From an uncultured Rhodospirillales bacterium (lineage in GTDB: Bacteria; Pseudomonadota; Alphaproteobacteria; Acetobacterales; Acetobacteraceae), in contig CAIYCW010000133.1 of NCBI GenBank assembly GCA_903924855.1, positions 1 through 41,897 on the forward strand: a stretch of DNA of 41,897 nucleotides. Reading direction: 5' to 3'. The notes beneath the pieces were generated by a model that ran no database searches, was not told the DNA's origin, and saw only the letters and a list, made by a program, of their open reading frames with translations. Below are positions 1-8,566 of the stretch, piece after piece. Position numbers and translations under genes: made by a program. How positions within the stretch are numbered: the first letter of the stretch is position 1; each line of letters begins with the position of its first letter.

Positions 1-638
1 GCCCCCAGCGCGTCACAGATCGACGCATTGGTCAGCGCCGTTGCGAACAGCAGCGCGCCATAGCCGAGCTTGCCCCAGAGATAGCCGAAGATCTCGGTGG
101 TGGTGATGGCGTTGGGCTCGAAGATTTGCATGATCGCGTGCAGGTGCCGCAGTCGCTCTGTGATCTCGCCGTCCAACTCGCCCAGCACCACGGCGCCGCG
201 GCCGCCGAAATGGATCACGCCGGGGGACAGGTAATCCGCGCCGAAATTGAGGAAGGCGCCCATGGTGCGGCTGCGGCCGACCACGCTTTCGATCTCAAGC
301 TCGTTCAGCCCGTTCTGGAATGAGGCGATATAGCCATCCGCCGCCAGATGCGGGGCGATGTCGCGCGCAGCACCCAGCGTGTGCTGGGCCTTCACGCAGA
401 GCATCACCAGGGGGAAGCTGCCGGCGACATCGGCCGGCAGGGCGGCCTTTGCGGGCACGGTGAACTGCTCGATCGGGCCTTCGATGGCAAGCCCGCGCGC
501 GTTGATCGCCGCCACGTGATCGGCATCCTGATCGACGAACAGCACGTCATGCCCGGCATGGATGAGATAGGCGCCGATGGTGCCGCCGATGGCGCCGGCG
601 CCCCAGATGACGATCGGCGGGGTGGCAGGCGCGCTCAT
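1..638 (-). CDS. 2-dehydropantoate 2-reductase family protein (partial)
   Basis: Only the first 212 residues are in the window; the C-terminus runs off the left edge. The N-terminus has a Rossmann dinucleotide-binding motif (GAGAIGG, residues 13-19). It is followed by residues matching the ApbA/PanE family active site: a lysine in VKAQ (about K83), an asparagine in QNG (N109) and a lysine in WGKLGYGAL (K190), the general acid in the E. coli enzyme. The family reduces ketopantoate to pantoate with NADPH in pantothenate synthesis, but many paralogues beside transporters act on other 2-oxo acids. The ATG overlaps the stop of the upstream creatininase gene (ATGA), so the two are probably co-transcribed. 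That context favours a catabolic paralogue over true panE. Family assignment is firm; the substrate is unknown. Confidence 0.85.
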   Translation of the reverse strand, partial: MSAPATPPIVIWGAGAIGGTIGAYLIHAGHDVLFVDQDADHVAAINARGLAIEGPIEQFTVPAKAALPADVAGSFPLVMLCVKAQHTLGAARDIAPHLAADGYIASFQNGLNELEIESVVGRSRTMGAFLNFGADYLSPGVIHFGGRGAVVLGELDGEITERLRHLHAIMQIFEPNAITTTEIFGYLWGKLGYGALLFATALTNASICDALG

Positions 639-1336
639 GCCCAGGGTCCTTCGATCAGGGCGCGGGTCTCCGCCACGGCGACATCCCAGATCGCCTGCAT
701 CTCGGCATCGTCGCGCTGGTAGAGCCCGCCGAAATTGCCATCGCCCAGCACCTCGCGCACGCCTTTGGGGCCTTGCAGGCGCATCAGGTCCAGATCGGCC
801 ATGGGTTTCTGGTGTTCGGGGCCGCGGATGTTGGGCAGGCGCGTCCAGGGGAAGTTTTCCATCCAGGAGGCGTGCGAGGCCAGTTTGTCGGTGGCCTGCA
901 CCTGGGCGAAGGTTTTCGGCGCGTTCCACCAATTGTGCCAACGCACCTGGCAGTGCGGGTTGGCGCCCATCCATTCCACCGTCATGGATTGCGCCGGCGA
1001 ATTGCCGCCATGGCCGTTGCAGATCAGGATGCGGCGAAAGCCCTGTTCGGCCAGGCTGTCCAGAATGTCGCGCACCACGCGCAGATAGGTTTCCATCTTC
1101 AGCGTGACGGTGCCGGGATAGGCGCGAAACGCGGGGGTGAGGCCGTAGGGCTGCACCGGAAACACCGGCACGCCGAGCGGGGCGGCGGCTTCGGTGGCAA
1201 CGCGTTCGGAGAGGATGCTGTCCACCGAGAGGCTGAGATAGGCATGCTGTTCGGTGGAGCCGAGCGGCAGCACGCAGCGGTCATCATTGGCCAGGGCGGC
1301 TTCCACCTGCATCCAGTTCATTTCGGTTACCCGCAC
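635..1336 (-). CDS. creatininase family amidohydrolase
   Basis: About 233 residues, the usual size for creatininase/creatinine amidohydrolase and mycofactocin MftE-like proteins. Family hallmarks are GSTEQH followed about nine residues later by an Asp (metal-binding Glu, His and Asp) and the NGHGGN loop. Family members are cytosolic metal-dependent hydrolases of cyclic or linear amides. I chose the GTG at 1336 because an AGGAG lies 6 nt upstream; an ATG at 1321 would also keep all motifs, while the longer upstream reading frame lacks family similarity. It is divergent from the dipeptide-type importer at 1532 and overlaps the ketopantoate-reductase-like gene. With the N-carbamoylsarcosine-amidase-like gene at 6966 it suggests cyclic amide or ureide breakdown, which is inference. 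Confidence 0.85.
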   Translation of the reverse strand: MRVTEMNWMQVEAALANDDRCVLPLGSTEQHAYLSLSVDSILSERVATEAAAPLGVPVFPVQPYGLTPAFRAYPGTVTLKMETYLRVVRDILDSLAEQGFRRILICNGHGGNSPAQSMTVEWMGANPHCQVRWHNWWNAPKTFAQVQATDKLASHASWMENFPWTRLPNIRGPEHQKPMADLDLMRLQGPKGVREVLGDGNFGGLYQRDDAEMQAIWDVAVAETRALIEGPWA

Positions 1337-1467
1337 AGCGCTCTCCTGACTGCCCGCAAATCCGGCATATGGCATTGGCTTCGGGCAGCCAGTGCAGAAA
1401 AGCGGCAAAACATGCAGCGCATCTGACCAGTCACCACCAAGTCGTTCAACTAAAGGCCAAAGCCACG

Positions 1468-1497
1468 TTGACCTCAAGCGCCAAACCACCCTAGCGT
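1468..1497 (+). promoter_or_regulatory. candidate sigma-70 promoter for the dipeptide-type ABC operon
   Basis: TTGACC (1468-1473) and TAGCGT (1492-1497) are separated by 18 nt and lie about 35 nt upstream of the ATG at 1532. The -35 element is good. The -10 keeps only the first two bases and the last base of the consensus. The location in the divergent gap supports it, but this is pattern reading only. Confidence 0.4.
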
Positions 1498-1531
1498 TTC
1501 GGCCTCAAGGACATGGATGGGAGAGTTCAGC

Positions 1532-3121
1532 ATGCGTCGCTCATTCCTGAAGACCGGCATCGCGGCCCTGGCACTGACCACGGCGTTTGCCGGTCTGGCT
1601 GGCTTTGCCCATGCGGCCGAGCGTGGTGGCAAGATGGTCTATGCACGTTATGCGGACAGTATGGAGCTGGACCCGGTCTGGACCGACGCCAACGTGGATA
1701 TCTGGGTGTTGACCAATATCTACGGCACGCTGATCGAGCCCACCGATGACGGCGTGGGGCTGCGCCCGGGGCTTGCCACCAAATGGGAGACCTCGGCGGA
1801 CGGCAAGACCGTGACACTGACGCTGCGCAGCGGGGTGAAGTTCGGTGACGGCACGCCGATGACCGCCGATGACGTGGTGTGGTCGCTGAACCGCGCGAAA
1901 GATCCCAAGCAGGGGGCGTGGAGCGATCTGGTGGCCTCGATCGACAGCGTCGAGGCTGCGGGAAATATTGTGACGCTGCATCTGAAGACCGCGGACCCGA
2001 CGATCCTGGCGGCCCTTGCCACGTTCAACACCGCCATCCTGCCCTCCAAGCAGTTCGAGGCGACGCCGGGGGCCACGCCTGAGGAGAAGGCGAAGAACTT
2101 TGCCGAACATCCGAACGGCACCGGCCCGTTCATGATGACGGCCTGGCAGCGCGGCGTGTCGATGACGCTGAAGCGCAACCCGAACTATTGGAAGCTGGCC
2201 GCCGACGGCAAGCCGTTGCCCTATCTGGACGAGCTTGATTTCCCTATCATCCCTGACGACTCCACCCGGCTGCTGAAGCTCAAGGCCGGTGAGATCGACG
2301 GCACCGAGTTCATCCCCTATGCGCGGGTGAAGGAGTTGCAGGCCGATCCGAAGCTGCGCATGGAGCTGTGGCCGTCCACCCGCGTGCGCTATCTGGGCAT
2401 GTATGACGGCCCGACCTTCAAGGACGGCAAGCCCAACCCGGTGTCCAACGTGAAGGTGCGCCAGGCGCTGAACTATGCGGTGAACAAGGATGCGGTGATC
2501 GCCATCACCACGCTGGGCCTGGGCAAGCCGATGCGCTCGTTCATGTCCTCCACCACGCCGATGTTCTATGGCCAGGATCTGTATAAATACGATCCGGCCA
2601 AGGCGAAGGCGCTGCTGGCGGAGGCGGGGTATCCGAACGGGTTCGAGACCTCGATCTACGCGCTGTCCGGCAACGGGGATGACGCCAACGATCTGGCGAC
2701 CGTGCAGCAGATGTGGGCGCAGGTGGGGGTGAAGCTGCGCATCGATCTGGTGGACAGCCCGACCCGCACCGCCAAATACAAGGCCGAGGATTACGCGATG
2801 CGCACCGCGGCCTGGACCAACGACATCTCCGATCCGTCAGAGATCACATCCTATTTCGCCTATTACCCGAACATCCATTCGCTGCATCAGCAATGGCAGG
2901 ACAAGGATGTCGATGCGCTGTTCCTGAAGAGCCAGCAGGAGACCGACCCCAAGGCGCGCGCGGCGGAATACAAGGAGATCCAGGAGAAATACGCGGCTTC
3001 GGCGCCGATCCTGTTCCTCTATGAGACGCCGTATCCGGTGGCGTTCCGCAAGCAGGCCAAGGGGTTTGTGCAGATCCCGCTCGGCAACAACATCTTCGAG
3101 AGCGCCTATATCGAGAAATAG
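1532..3121 (+). CDS. ABC transporter substrate-binding protein, family 5 (DppA/OppA type)
   Basis: 529 residues. It starts with RRSFLKTG and a hydrophobic stretch ending in AHA-AE, a signal peptide with twin-arginine character (Tat or Sec export). The mature protein has the family 5 pattern: LEPTDDG...LRPGLATKWE near the N-terminus, a GVKFGDGTPMTADDVVWSL segment (typical FHDGxxxTAxDV), and VRQALNYAVNKDAV in domain III. It should bind an oligopeptide or other small amide in the periplasm and hand it to the permeases encoded immediately downstream (3 nt gap). The ATG at 1532 is preferred over one 15 nt earlier because GGGAGAG precedes it at proper spacing and the Tat motif begins right there. 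The ligand cannot be read from sequence. Confidence 0.93.
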   Translation: MRRSFLKTGIAALALTTAFAGLAGFAHAAERGGKMVYARYADSMELDPVWTDANVDIWVLTNIYGTLIEPTDDGVGLRPGLATKWETSADGKTVTLTLRSGVKFGDGTPMTADDVVWSLNRAKDPKQGAWSDLVASIDSVEAAGNIVTLHLKTADPTILAALATFNTAILPSKQFEATPGATPEEKAKNFAEHPNGTGPFMMTAWQRGVSMTLKRNPNYWKLAADGKPLPYLDELDFPIIPDDSTRLLKLKAGEIDGTEFIPYARVKELQADPKLRMELWPSTRVRYLGMYDGPTFKDGKPNPVSNVKVRQALNYAVNKDAVIAITTLGLGKPMRSFMSSTTPMFYGQDLYKYDPAKAKALLAEAGYPNGFETSIYALSGNGDDANDLATVQQMWAQVGVKLRIDLVDSPTRTAKYKAEDYAMRTAAWTNDISDPSEITSYFAYYPNIHSLHQQWQDKDVDALFLKSQQETDPKARAAEYKEIQEKYAASAPILFLYETPYPVAFRKQAKGFVQIPLGNNIFESAYIEK

Positions 3122-3124
3122 GCG

Positions 3125-4063
3125 ATGAACCGGTTGGGGATGGTGGGTCTGCGGCTGCTGCAGATCCTGCCGACCTTGGTGCTGATCGGCGTGGTGGCGT
3201 TCGTGCTGGTGCGGTTGCTGCCGGGGGATCCGGTCAGCAACATGCTGGGCGATCATGCGACGGACGCCACCATCGCGCGGTTGCAGGCGCAGATGGGGCT
3301 CGATCAGCCGATCTGGGTGCAGTTTCTGCTGTTCGTGCGGCATGCGGTGCAGGGCGATTTCGGTGATTCGATCGCCTATCACGTGCCGGTGGCGCGGCTG
3401 ATCGCGGAGCGTCTGCCGGTGACGATCACGCTGGCCGCGCTGGCGACGCTGATCGCGATCGGCTTGGCGGTGCCGCTTGCCTTCATCTCGGCGGTGAATG
3501 CCGATCGCTGGCCGGATTATCTGATCCGCGCGGTGTTCCAGGTGGGGCTGTCCTCGCCGATCTTCTATGTGGGGCTGCTGCTGCTGACGGTTTTTGCGGC
3601 CGCCTTGCGGTGGTTTCCGGTGGGCGGTTATGGCGAGGGCATCGGCGATCATCTGTATCACCTGTTTCTGCCCGCGGTGGCGCTGGCGCTGAGTTTCTCG
3701 GCGGTGATCATGCGCTCGCTGCGCGCCTCGATCCTTGCGGTGCTGACGGCGGAGTTTGTCGATTTCGCGCGGTCCAAGGGCCTGTCGCAGCGGATCATTC
3801 TGCTGCGCCACGTGCTGCGCAACGCGTTGATCTCAACCGTCACGCTGATCGGGTTGCATATGGGCAGCCTGCTGGGGGGTGCTGTGATCACCGAGAGCGT
3901 GTTCGCGGTACCGGGCGTGGGGCGGTTGATGGTGGAGAGCATTTTCGCGCGCGACTACACGGTGATCCAGGCGCTGACGATGGCGCTGGCGGTGGTGGTG
4001 TCGTTGACATTCCTCGCCACCGATCTGGTGCAGATGTGGCTTGACCCCAGGGCCGCGAAATGA
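3125..4063 (+). CDS. ABC transporter permease, DppB type
   Basis: 312 residues with an N-terminal membrane segment (LLQILPTLVLIGVVAFVLVR) followed by the LPGDP motif typical of DppB/OppB/GsiC. About five more membrane segments follow. The cytoplasmic EAA loop, which docks the ATPase, reads EFVDFARSKGLSQRIILLRH, close to the family consensus. It forms one half of the inner-membrane channel for substrates delivered by the binding protein at 1532. It starts 3 nt after that gene and its stop overlaps the next permease by 4 nt, so the subunits are translationally coupled. It is complete, with no sign of damage. Confidence 0.95.
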   Translation: MNRLGMVGLRLLQILPTLVLIGVVAFVLVRLLPGDPVSNMLGDHATDATIARLQAQMGLDQPIWVQFLLFVRHAVQGDFGDSIAYHVPVARLIAERLPVTITLAALATLIAIGLAVPLAFISAVNADRWPDYLIRAVFQVGLSSPIFYVGLLLLTVFAAALRWFPVGGYGEGIGDHLYHLFLPAVALALSFSAVIMRSLRASILAVLTAEFVDFARSKGLSQRIILLRHVLRNALISTVTLIGLHMGSLLGGAVITESVFAVPGVGRLMVESIFARDYTVIQALTMALAVVVSLTFLATDLVQMWLDPRAAK

Positions 4064-4866
4064 GGCGCCTTCCCACGCCGCTGATCGCAGGCGCCTTGAT
4101 CATGCTGGCGCTGCTGGTCTGCGCGCTGGCGCCGGACGTGGTGGCGCCGTACGACCCGATCGCGTTCGACTACGCCAATCTGCTGCAGCCGCCGAGTGGG
4201 GCGCATTGGTTCGGCACCGACCAGTTCGGGCGGGACATCCTCTCCCGCACGCTGGCGGCCAGCACGATCGACCTGCAGATCGCGGCCTTTGCCACGCTGG
4301 GGCCGCTGGTGATCGGCACCGTCATCGGATTGCTGGTGGGCTATGTCGGCGGGGTGACCGACATGCTGTTCGGCCGGCTGGTCGATCTGGTGGTGACGTT
4401 CCCGTTTCTGGTGCTGGTGATCGCCATTGTGGCGGTGCTGGGGCCGGGCCTGTCCAACATGTATATCGCGGTGTCGATCGTGGGCTGGGTGTTCTACGCG
4501 CGGCTGCTGCGGGCCGAGGTGCTGGTGCTGCGGCAGCAGGATTTCGTGGGCGCCTGCCGGGTGATGGGCTATGGCCATCTGCGCATCGCGCTGCGCCATA
4601 TCCTGCCCAACGCGGCACGGCCGATCATTGTCTATTGGATGACGGACATGGCACTCGCCATCCTGCTCGGCTCCAGCCTGGGCTATCTGGGCCTGGGCGC
4701 GCAGCCGCCGACCGCCGAATGGGGCGTGCTGATCGCGGACGGCAAGAACTACTTCACCCAGGCCTGGTGGATCACGCTGTTTCCCGGCGTGGCGCTGGTG
4801 CTGGCGGGGCTGGGGTTCAGCCTGATCGGCGATGGGCTGGCCGATCTGCTGGACGTGAAACGATGA
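4060..4866 (+). CDS. ABC transporter permease, DppC type
   Basis: 268 residues. An N-terminal membrane helix is followed by the DppC/OppC signature region (HWFGTDQFGRDILSR), then further membrane segments and an EAA loop (DFVGACRVMGYGHLRIALRH). The C-terminal region GYLGLGAQPPTAEWGVLI is the conserved GxGxQPPxxxWG stretch of this permease class. It pairs with the permease at 3125 to form the membrane channel. It begins on an ATGA overlap with that gene and ends on an ATGA overlap with the ATPase at 4863. Confidence 0.95.
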   Translation: MRRLPTPLIAGALIMLALLVCALAPDVVAPYDPIAFDYANLLQPPSGAHWFGTDQFGRDILSRTLAASTIDLQIAAFATLGPLVIGTVIGLLVGYVGGVTDMLFGRLVDLVVTFPFLVLVIAIVAVLGPGLSNMYIAVSIVGWVFYARLLRAEVLVLRQQDFVGACRVMGYGHLRIALRHILPNAARPIIVYWMTDMALAILLGSSLGYLGLGAQPPTAEWGVLIADGKNYFTQAWWITLFPGVALVLAGLGFSLIGDGLADLLDVKR

Positions 4867-5858
4867 GCGACACGCTGCTGCAGGTGCGCGATCTGGCGGT
4901 GACGTTCGAAACGAGGCGCGGGCGGGTGCAGGCGGTGTCGGGTGTGGATCTGTCGGTGCGGGCCGGGGAGATTGTGGGCCTGGTCGGGGAATCGGGCTCC
5001 GGCAAGAGTGTCACGCTGCGGGCGCTGACCCGGCTGCTGCACGCCAATGCGCGGATCAGCGGGCAGGTGATCTGGCGCGGCGAGGATGTGCTGGCGCTGC
5101 CGGAGAACCGGCTGCGCGCCATTCGCGGCCGTGAGATCGCGATGATCTTCCAGGAGCCGATGACGGCGCTGAACCCGGTGCTGAGCATAGGCCGGCAGAT
5201 CGATGAGAATCTGGTGGCGCATGGCAGCCTGGATCAGGCGGGCCGCAGGCGCCGGGCGCTGGAACTGCTCGACATGGTGGGCATCGCCTCGGCGGCGCAG
5301 CGGCTCGAGAACTTCCCGCACGAATTCTCCGGCGGCCAGCGCCAGCGCGCGATGATCGCCATCGCCCTTGCCGCCGAGCCGCGCCTGCTGCTGGCCGATG
5401 AGCCGACAACCGCGCTCGATGTGACGATCCAGGATCAGATCCTGAAGCTGCTGATGAACCTGTCCACCGGGCTTGGCATGGCGATGGTGCTGGTGACGCA
5501 TGATCTGGGCGTGGTGGCGCAGAGCTGCGATCGTGTGTGCGTGATGTATGCCGGCCGGGTGGTGGAGCGCGGTTCGGTGGAGCAGGTGTTTGGCCGGCCG
5601 CGCCACGCCTACACCGATGCGCTGCTGCGCACGATGCCGGGATTTGGTCCGTCATCTCACACCGAGGGGGCGGCGCGGGCCCGGCTGGTGCCAATCGAGG
5701 GCCAGCCGCCGCGTCTGGACCGGCCGATCCTTGGCTGTGCCTTCGCGCCGCGCTGCACCCATGCCAGCGCGCAGTGCGAGGTGCGGCCGGAGATGGTCGA
5801 TGACGGCAGCGGCCATGAGGCCGCCTGTTTCGCCGCAGACGCGCTGGTGGCGGTATGA
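4863..5858 (+). CDS. ABC transporter ATP-binding protein, DppD/OppD type
   Basis: 331 residues. It has Walker A GESGSGKS, an ABC signature FSGGQRQR, Walker [13 protein letters not shown] and switch histidine THDLG. The C-terminal oligopeptide-transporter extension carries a cysteine cluster (GCAFAPRCTHASAQC) that may bind an iron-sulfur cluster in some homologues. It energises the importer from the cytosolic face together with the ATPase at 5855. A reading frame extends further upstream, but it overlaps the permease; the ATG at 4863 forms the ATGA overlap and begins right at the ABC fold. It overlaps both neighbours by 4 nt. Confidence 0.95.
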   Translation: MSDTLLQVRDLAVTFETRRGRVQAVSGVDLSVRAGEIVGLVGESGSGKSVTLRALTRLLHANARISGQVIWRGEDVLALPENRLRAIRGREIAMIFQEPMTALNPVLSIGRQIDENLVAHGSLDQAGRRRRALELLDMVGIASAAQRLENFPHEFSGGQRQRAMIAIALAAEPRLLLADEPTTALDVTIQDQILKLLMNLSTGLGMAMVLVTHDLGVVAQSCDRVCVMYAGRVVERGSVEQVFGRPRHAYTDALLRTMPGFGPSSHTEGAARARLVPIEGQPPRLDRPILGCAFAPRCTHASAQCEVRPEMVDDGSGHEAACFAADALVAV

Positions 5859-6865
5859 GCGGGCCGGTGCAGCAGGCGGTGCTGGAGGCGCGGGGGCTGG
5901 GCAAAAGCTTTGCCATGCGCCGTGGCACGTTGGATCTGCTGCGCGGCCGGCCTGGTGCCGTGCTGCATGCGGTGTCGGATGTGGATCTGGTGGTGTCCGC
6001 CGGGGAGACGCTGGGGATTGTGGGGGAATCGGGCTGCGGCAAATCCACGCTGGCGCGCATGCTGGTGCGGTTGCACGAGCCGGATGCCGGCACGCTGCGC
6101 TTTCAGGGGCAGGATGCGCTGGCACTGACCGGCCAGGATCGGCGCAGCTATCACCGCCGCGTGCAGATGGTGTTTCAGGACCCGTATGGCTCGCTCAACC
6201 CGCGCATGCGGGTGGGCGAGGCGCTGGCGGAGGCGTTGTCGGTGCACCGTGTGGTGCCAAAGACGGAGATTGCCGCGCGCATCGCAACCCTGCTCGACAT
6301 GGTGCACCTGCCAAAGGATGCGGCACAGCGCTATCCGCATGAATTCTCCGGCGGCCAGCGCCAGCGCATCGGCATCGCCCGCGCCCTTTCGGTGGAGCCC
6401 GCGGTGATCATCGCCGATGAGCCGGTCTCGGCGCTCGATGTGTCGGTGCAGGCGCAGATCGTCAATCTGTTCATGGAGTTGCAGGAGCGGCTGGGCCTCG
6501 CCCTGGTGTTCATCACCCATGATCTGCGCCTGGTGCGCCATATCGCGCATCGCACCGCGGTGATGTATCTGGGCCGGGTGGTGGAGCAGGGGCCGGCGCA
6601 GGCGATGTTCGCACAGCCTGTGCATCCCTACACGCAGGCGCTGCTGGGGGCGGTGCCGCTGGTGGATGTGCAACACCGCGCCCGCACCTCCGGCCAGGGC
6701 GTCGCCGCCCTGCGCGGCGAACTGCCAAGCCCGCTCGATCCGCCGCCGGGCTGCCCGTTTCATCCGCGCTGCCCGATGGCGGTGGAGCGCTGCCGGGTGG
6801 AGCGGCCTGTGCTGAAACCGGCCGCGTCAGGCTGGCCGGTGGCCTGCCATCTGGCGCCGGTCTGA
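5855..6865 (+). CDS. ABC transporter ATP-binding protein, DppF/OppF type
   Basis: 336 residues. Walker A is GESGCGKS, signature [15 protein letters not shown], Walker [13 protein letters not shown], switch THDLR. The C-terminal cysteine-bearing extension GCPFHPRCPMAVERC is typical of the F-type partner. It is the last gene of the five-gene importer (1532-6865) and is followed by a 100-nt gap. A 47-nt stretch around the signature motif (6329-6375) is identical to 15690-15736 in the second F-type ATPase, which argues for close paralogy or gene conversion. Confidence 0.95.
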   Translation: MSGPVQQAVLEARGLGKSFAMRRGTLDLLRGRPGAVLHAVSDVDLVVSAGETLGIVGESGCGKSTLARMLVRLHEPDAGTLRFQGQDALALTGQDRRSYHRRVQMVFQDPYGSLNPRMRVGEALAEALSVHRVVPKTEIAARIATLLDMVHLPKDAAQRYPHEFSGGQRQRIGIARALSVEPAVIIADEPVSALDVSVQAQIVNLFMELQERLGLALVFITHDLRLVRHIAHRTAVMYLGRVVEQGPAQAMFAQPVHPYTQALLGAVPLVDVQHRARTSGQGVAALRGELPSPLDPPPGCPFHPRCPMAVERCRVERPVLKPAASGWPVACHLAPV

Positions 6866-6965
6866 TCGCGGTTTCATCAGCCGGACTCCCTGCTTGGTGA
6901 TTGACCCTGCGGCCGGTGTCGGGGAGACTTTGTCCGACAATCTGGCTCGAACCGACGCGGGGGCG

Positions 6966-7670
6966 ATGATGGGTGATTTCGAGGACCATTGCTGGCGAGA
7001 CGTTGTGCCGGCCGAGATTCTGGAGCTTTACGCCCCCTATCGGCGCGATGTGTTCGTGGGGCCGAACCCGGCGCTGGTGGTGATCGACCTGTATGAGCTG
7101 GCCTATGAGGGCGGGCCGCACTCGGTCTCCGAAGTGTCGAAAACCTATCCCAGCTCCTGCGGCATTCACGCCCATGCGGCGATCCCGCCCACCAAACGCC
7201 TGTTCGAGGCGGCACGGGCGGCGGGGATCCCGATCTTCTACTCGACCTCCGAGACCAGGGAGGACGCCAATCTGACGCGGGTGACGGCGACGAAGCGCAA
7301 CAAGGCGCGGCGCGACGCCTCCGCCTATGAGATCCGCGCGGATTTCGCGCCGCAGCCGGGCGATGTGATCATCCGCAAGCAGCGGGCCAGCGCCTTCTAC
7401 GGCACGCCGTTGCTGGCGCATCTGACCCGGCTTGGCGTGCAGAGCGTGATCGTGATCGGGGAGAGCACATCCGGCTGTGTGCGGGCCTCGGCGGTGGATG
7501 CGTTCTCGAGCGGCTATCATGTGAGCCTGGTGGAGGAGTGCTGCTTTGACCGCTTCGAGCTGAGCCACAAGATCAACCTGTTCGACATGCACCACAAATA
7601 CGCCGATGTGCTGAAGATCGATCAGGTGGTGGCGGAGCTGGGAGCGCTTGCAGCCAGGAGTGCGGCGTGA
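6966..7670 (+). CDS. isochorismatase-fold cysteine hydrolase (N-carbamoylsarcosine amidase-like)
   Basis: 234 residues. The catalytic triad of the cysteine hydrolase branch is visible: Asp41 (VVIDLYE), Lys138 (VIIRKQRASAF) and Cys171 (GESTSGCVRASAVDA). The stretches ASAFYGTPL, TSGCVRASAVDAFSSGY and NLFDMHHKYADV are those I associate with N-carbamoylsarcosine amidohydrolase and maleamate amidohydrolase, enzymes that release ammonia from a small amide or carbamoyl compound. Two adjacent ATGs at 6966 and 6969 follow a G-rich stretch; a longer TTG-initiated version is unlikely because similarity starts at the ATGs. The stop overlaps the deacetylase-like gene. Cytosolic. The exact substrate is not determinable. 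Confidence 0.85.
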   Translation: MMGDFEDHCWRDVVPAEILELYAPYRRDVFVGPNPALVVIDLYELAYEGGPHSVSEVSKTYPSSCGIHAHAAIPPTKRLFEAARAAGIPIFYSTSETREDANLTRVTATKRNKARRDASAYEIRADFAPQPGDVIIRKQRASAFYGTPLLAHLTRLGVQSVIVIGESTSGCVRASAVDAFSSGYHVSLVEECCFDRFELSHKINLFDMHHKYADVLKIDQVVAELGALAARSAA

Positions 7671-8566
7671 TGCGGCCCTCCGCCTATGGCCCGTTCCCGT
7701 ATTCGCCGATCATCGAGCGGCCGAAGCTGATCTGGCCGGATGGCGCCAGGATCGCGCTGTGGATCATCCCCAACATCGAGTTCTTCTCGCTGATGGACAA
7801 GGTGCCCGCCGCGGCAGGCGGCAGCGGGGCGCCGGTGCCGGATGTCCCGGCCTGGGCGGTGCGCGACTATGGCAACCGTGTGGGCGTGTTCCGCATGATG
7901 AAGGTGCTGGACCGGCACGGCATCCGGGCGACGGTGGCACTCAACTCCGATCTCTGCGCGCAGCATCCGCAGATCATGCGCGAGGGCATGGCGCGCGGCT
8001 GGGAGTGGATGGGGCATTGCCAGACCAACACGATGCGGCTCAACGCGGTGGCACCCGAGCAGGAAGCGGGTCTGATCAAGACCGCGATGGACGAGATCGA
8101 GCGCGCCACCGGCACGCGGCCCAAGGGCTGGCTCGGCTCCGGCCTGCAGGAGACCTGGGCCACGCTCGATCTGCTGGCCGACAATGGCTGCACCTATGTG
8201 GCCGACTGGGTGAATGACGAGCAGCCCTACAGGATGACGCTGGAGGGCGGGCGGAGCCTGGTATCCGTGCCGTACAGCTACGAGCTGAACGACAAGCCGG
8301 TGTTCGAGAAGCGCGGCCACACGGCGGCGCAGTTCTGCGAGATGATCTGCCGGCAGTTCGACACGCTGTATGCCGAGGCCGGCGAGGATGGCAGCGGGCG
8401 GGTGATGGCGATCGCCCTGCATCCCTATCTCACCGGCGTTCCGCATCGCATCTCGGCGCTGGACGAGGCGTTGGCCTATGTCTGCCGGCATCCGGGCGTG
8501 TGGCGCACCACTGGTGCGGAGATTGCAGAGCATTTTGCCTCTGGAAAAGCGGGGCACAGCGCATGA
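7670..8566 (+). CDS. polysaccharide deacetylase family protein (PuuE allantoinase-like)
   Basis: 298 residues with the NodB-homology TIM-like fold as seen in the PuuE/allantoinase branch: an RPKLIWPDGARIALW opening, GVFRMMKVLDRHGIRATVALNSDLC and GSGLQETWATLDLLADNG. There is no signal peptide, so a cytosolic small-molecule hydrolase is more likely than a cell-wall enzyme. The metal site is incomplete compared with true deacetylases: NSD (92-94) is present and His116 is kept in GHCQTNT, but the second histidine of the usual HxxxH is Asn120. Metal-poor versions are known in the PuuE branch. It begins on a TGATG overlap with the amidase gene; a GTG one codon earlier is also possible. It may hydrolyse a cyclic ureide or amide. 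Confidence 0.8.
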   Translation: MRPSAYGPFPYSPIIERPKLIWPDGARIALWIIPNIEFFSLMDKVPAAAGGSGAPVPDVPAWAVRDYGNRVGVFRMMKVLDRHGIRATVALNSDLCAQHPQIMREGMARGWEWMGHCQTNTMRLNAVAPEQEAGLIKTAMDEIERATGTRPKGWLGSGLQETWATLDLLADNGCTYVADWVNDEQPYRMTLEGGRSLVSVPYSYELNDKPVFEKRGHTAAQFCEMICRQFDTLYAEAGEDGSGRVMAIALHPYLTGVPHRISALDEALAYVCRHPGVWRTTGAEIAEHFASGKAGHSA

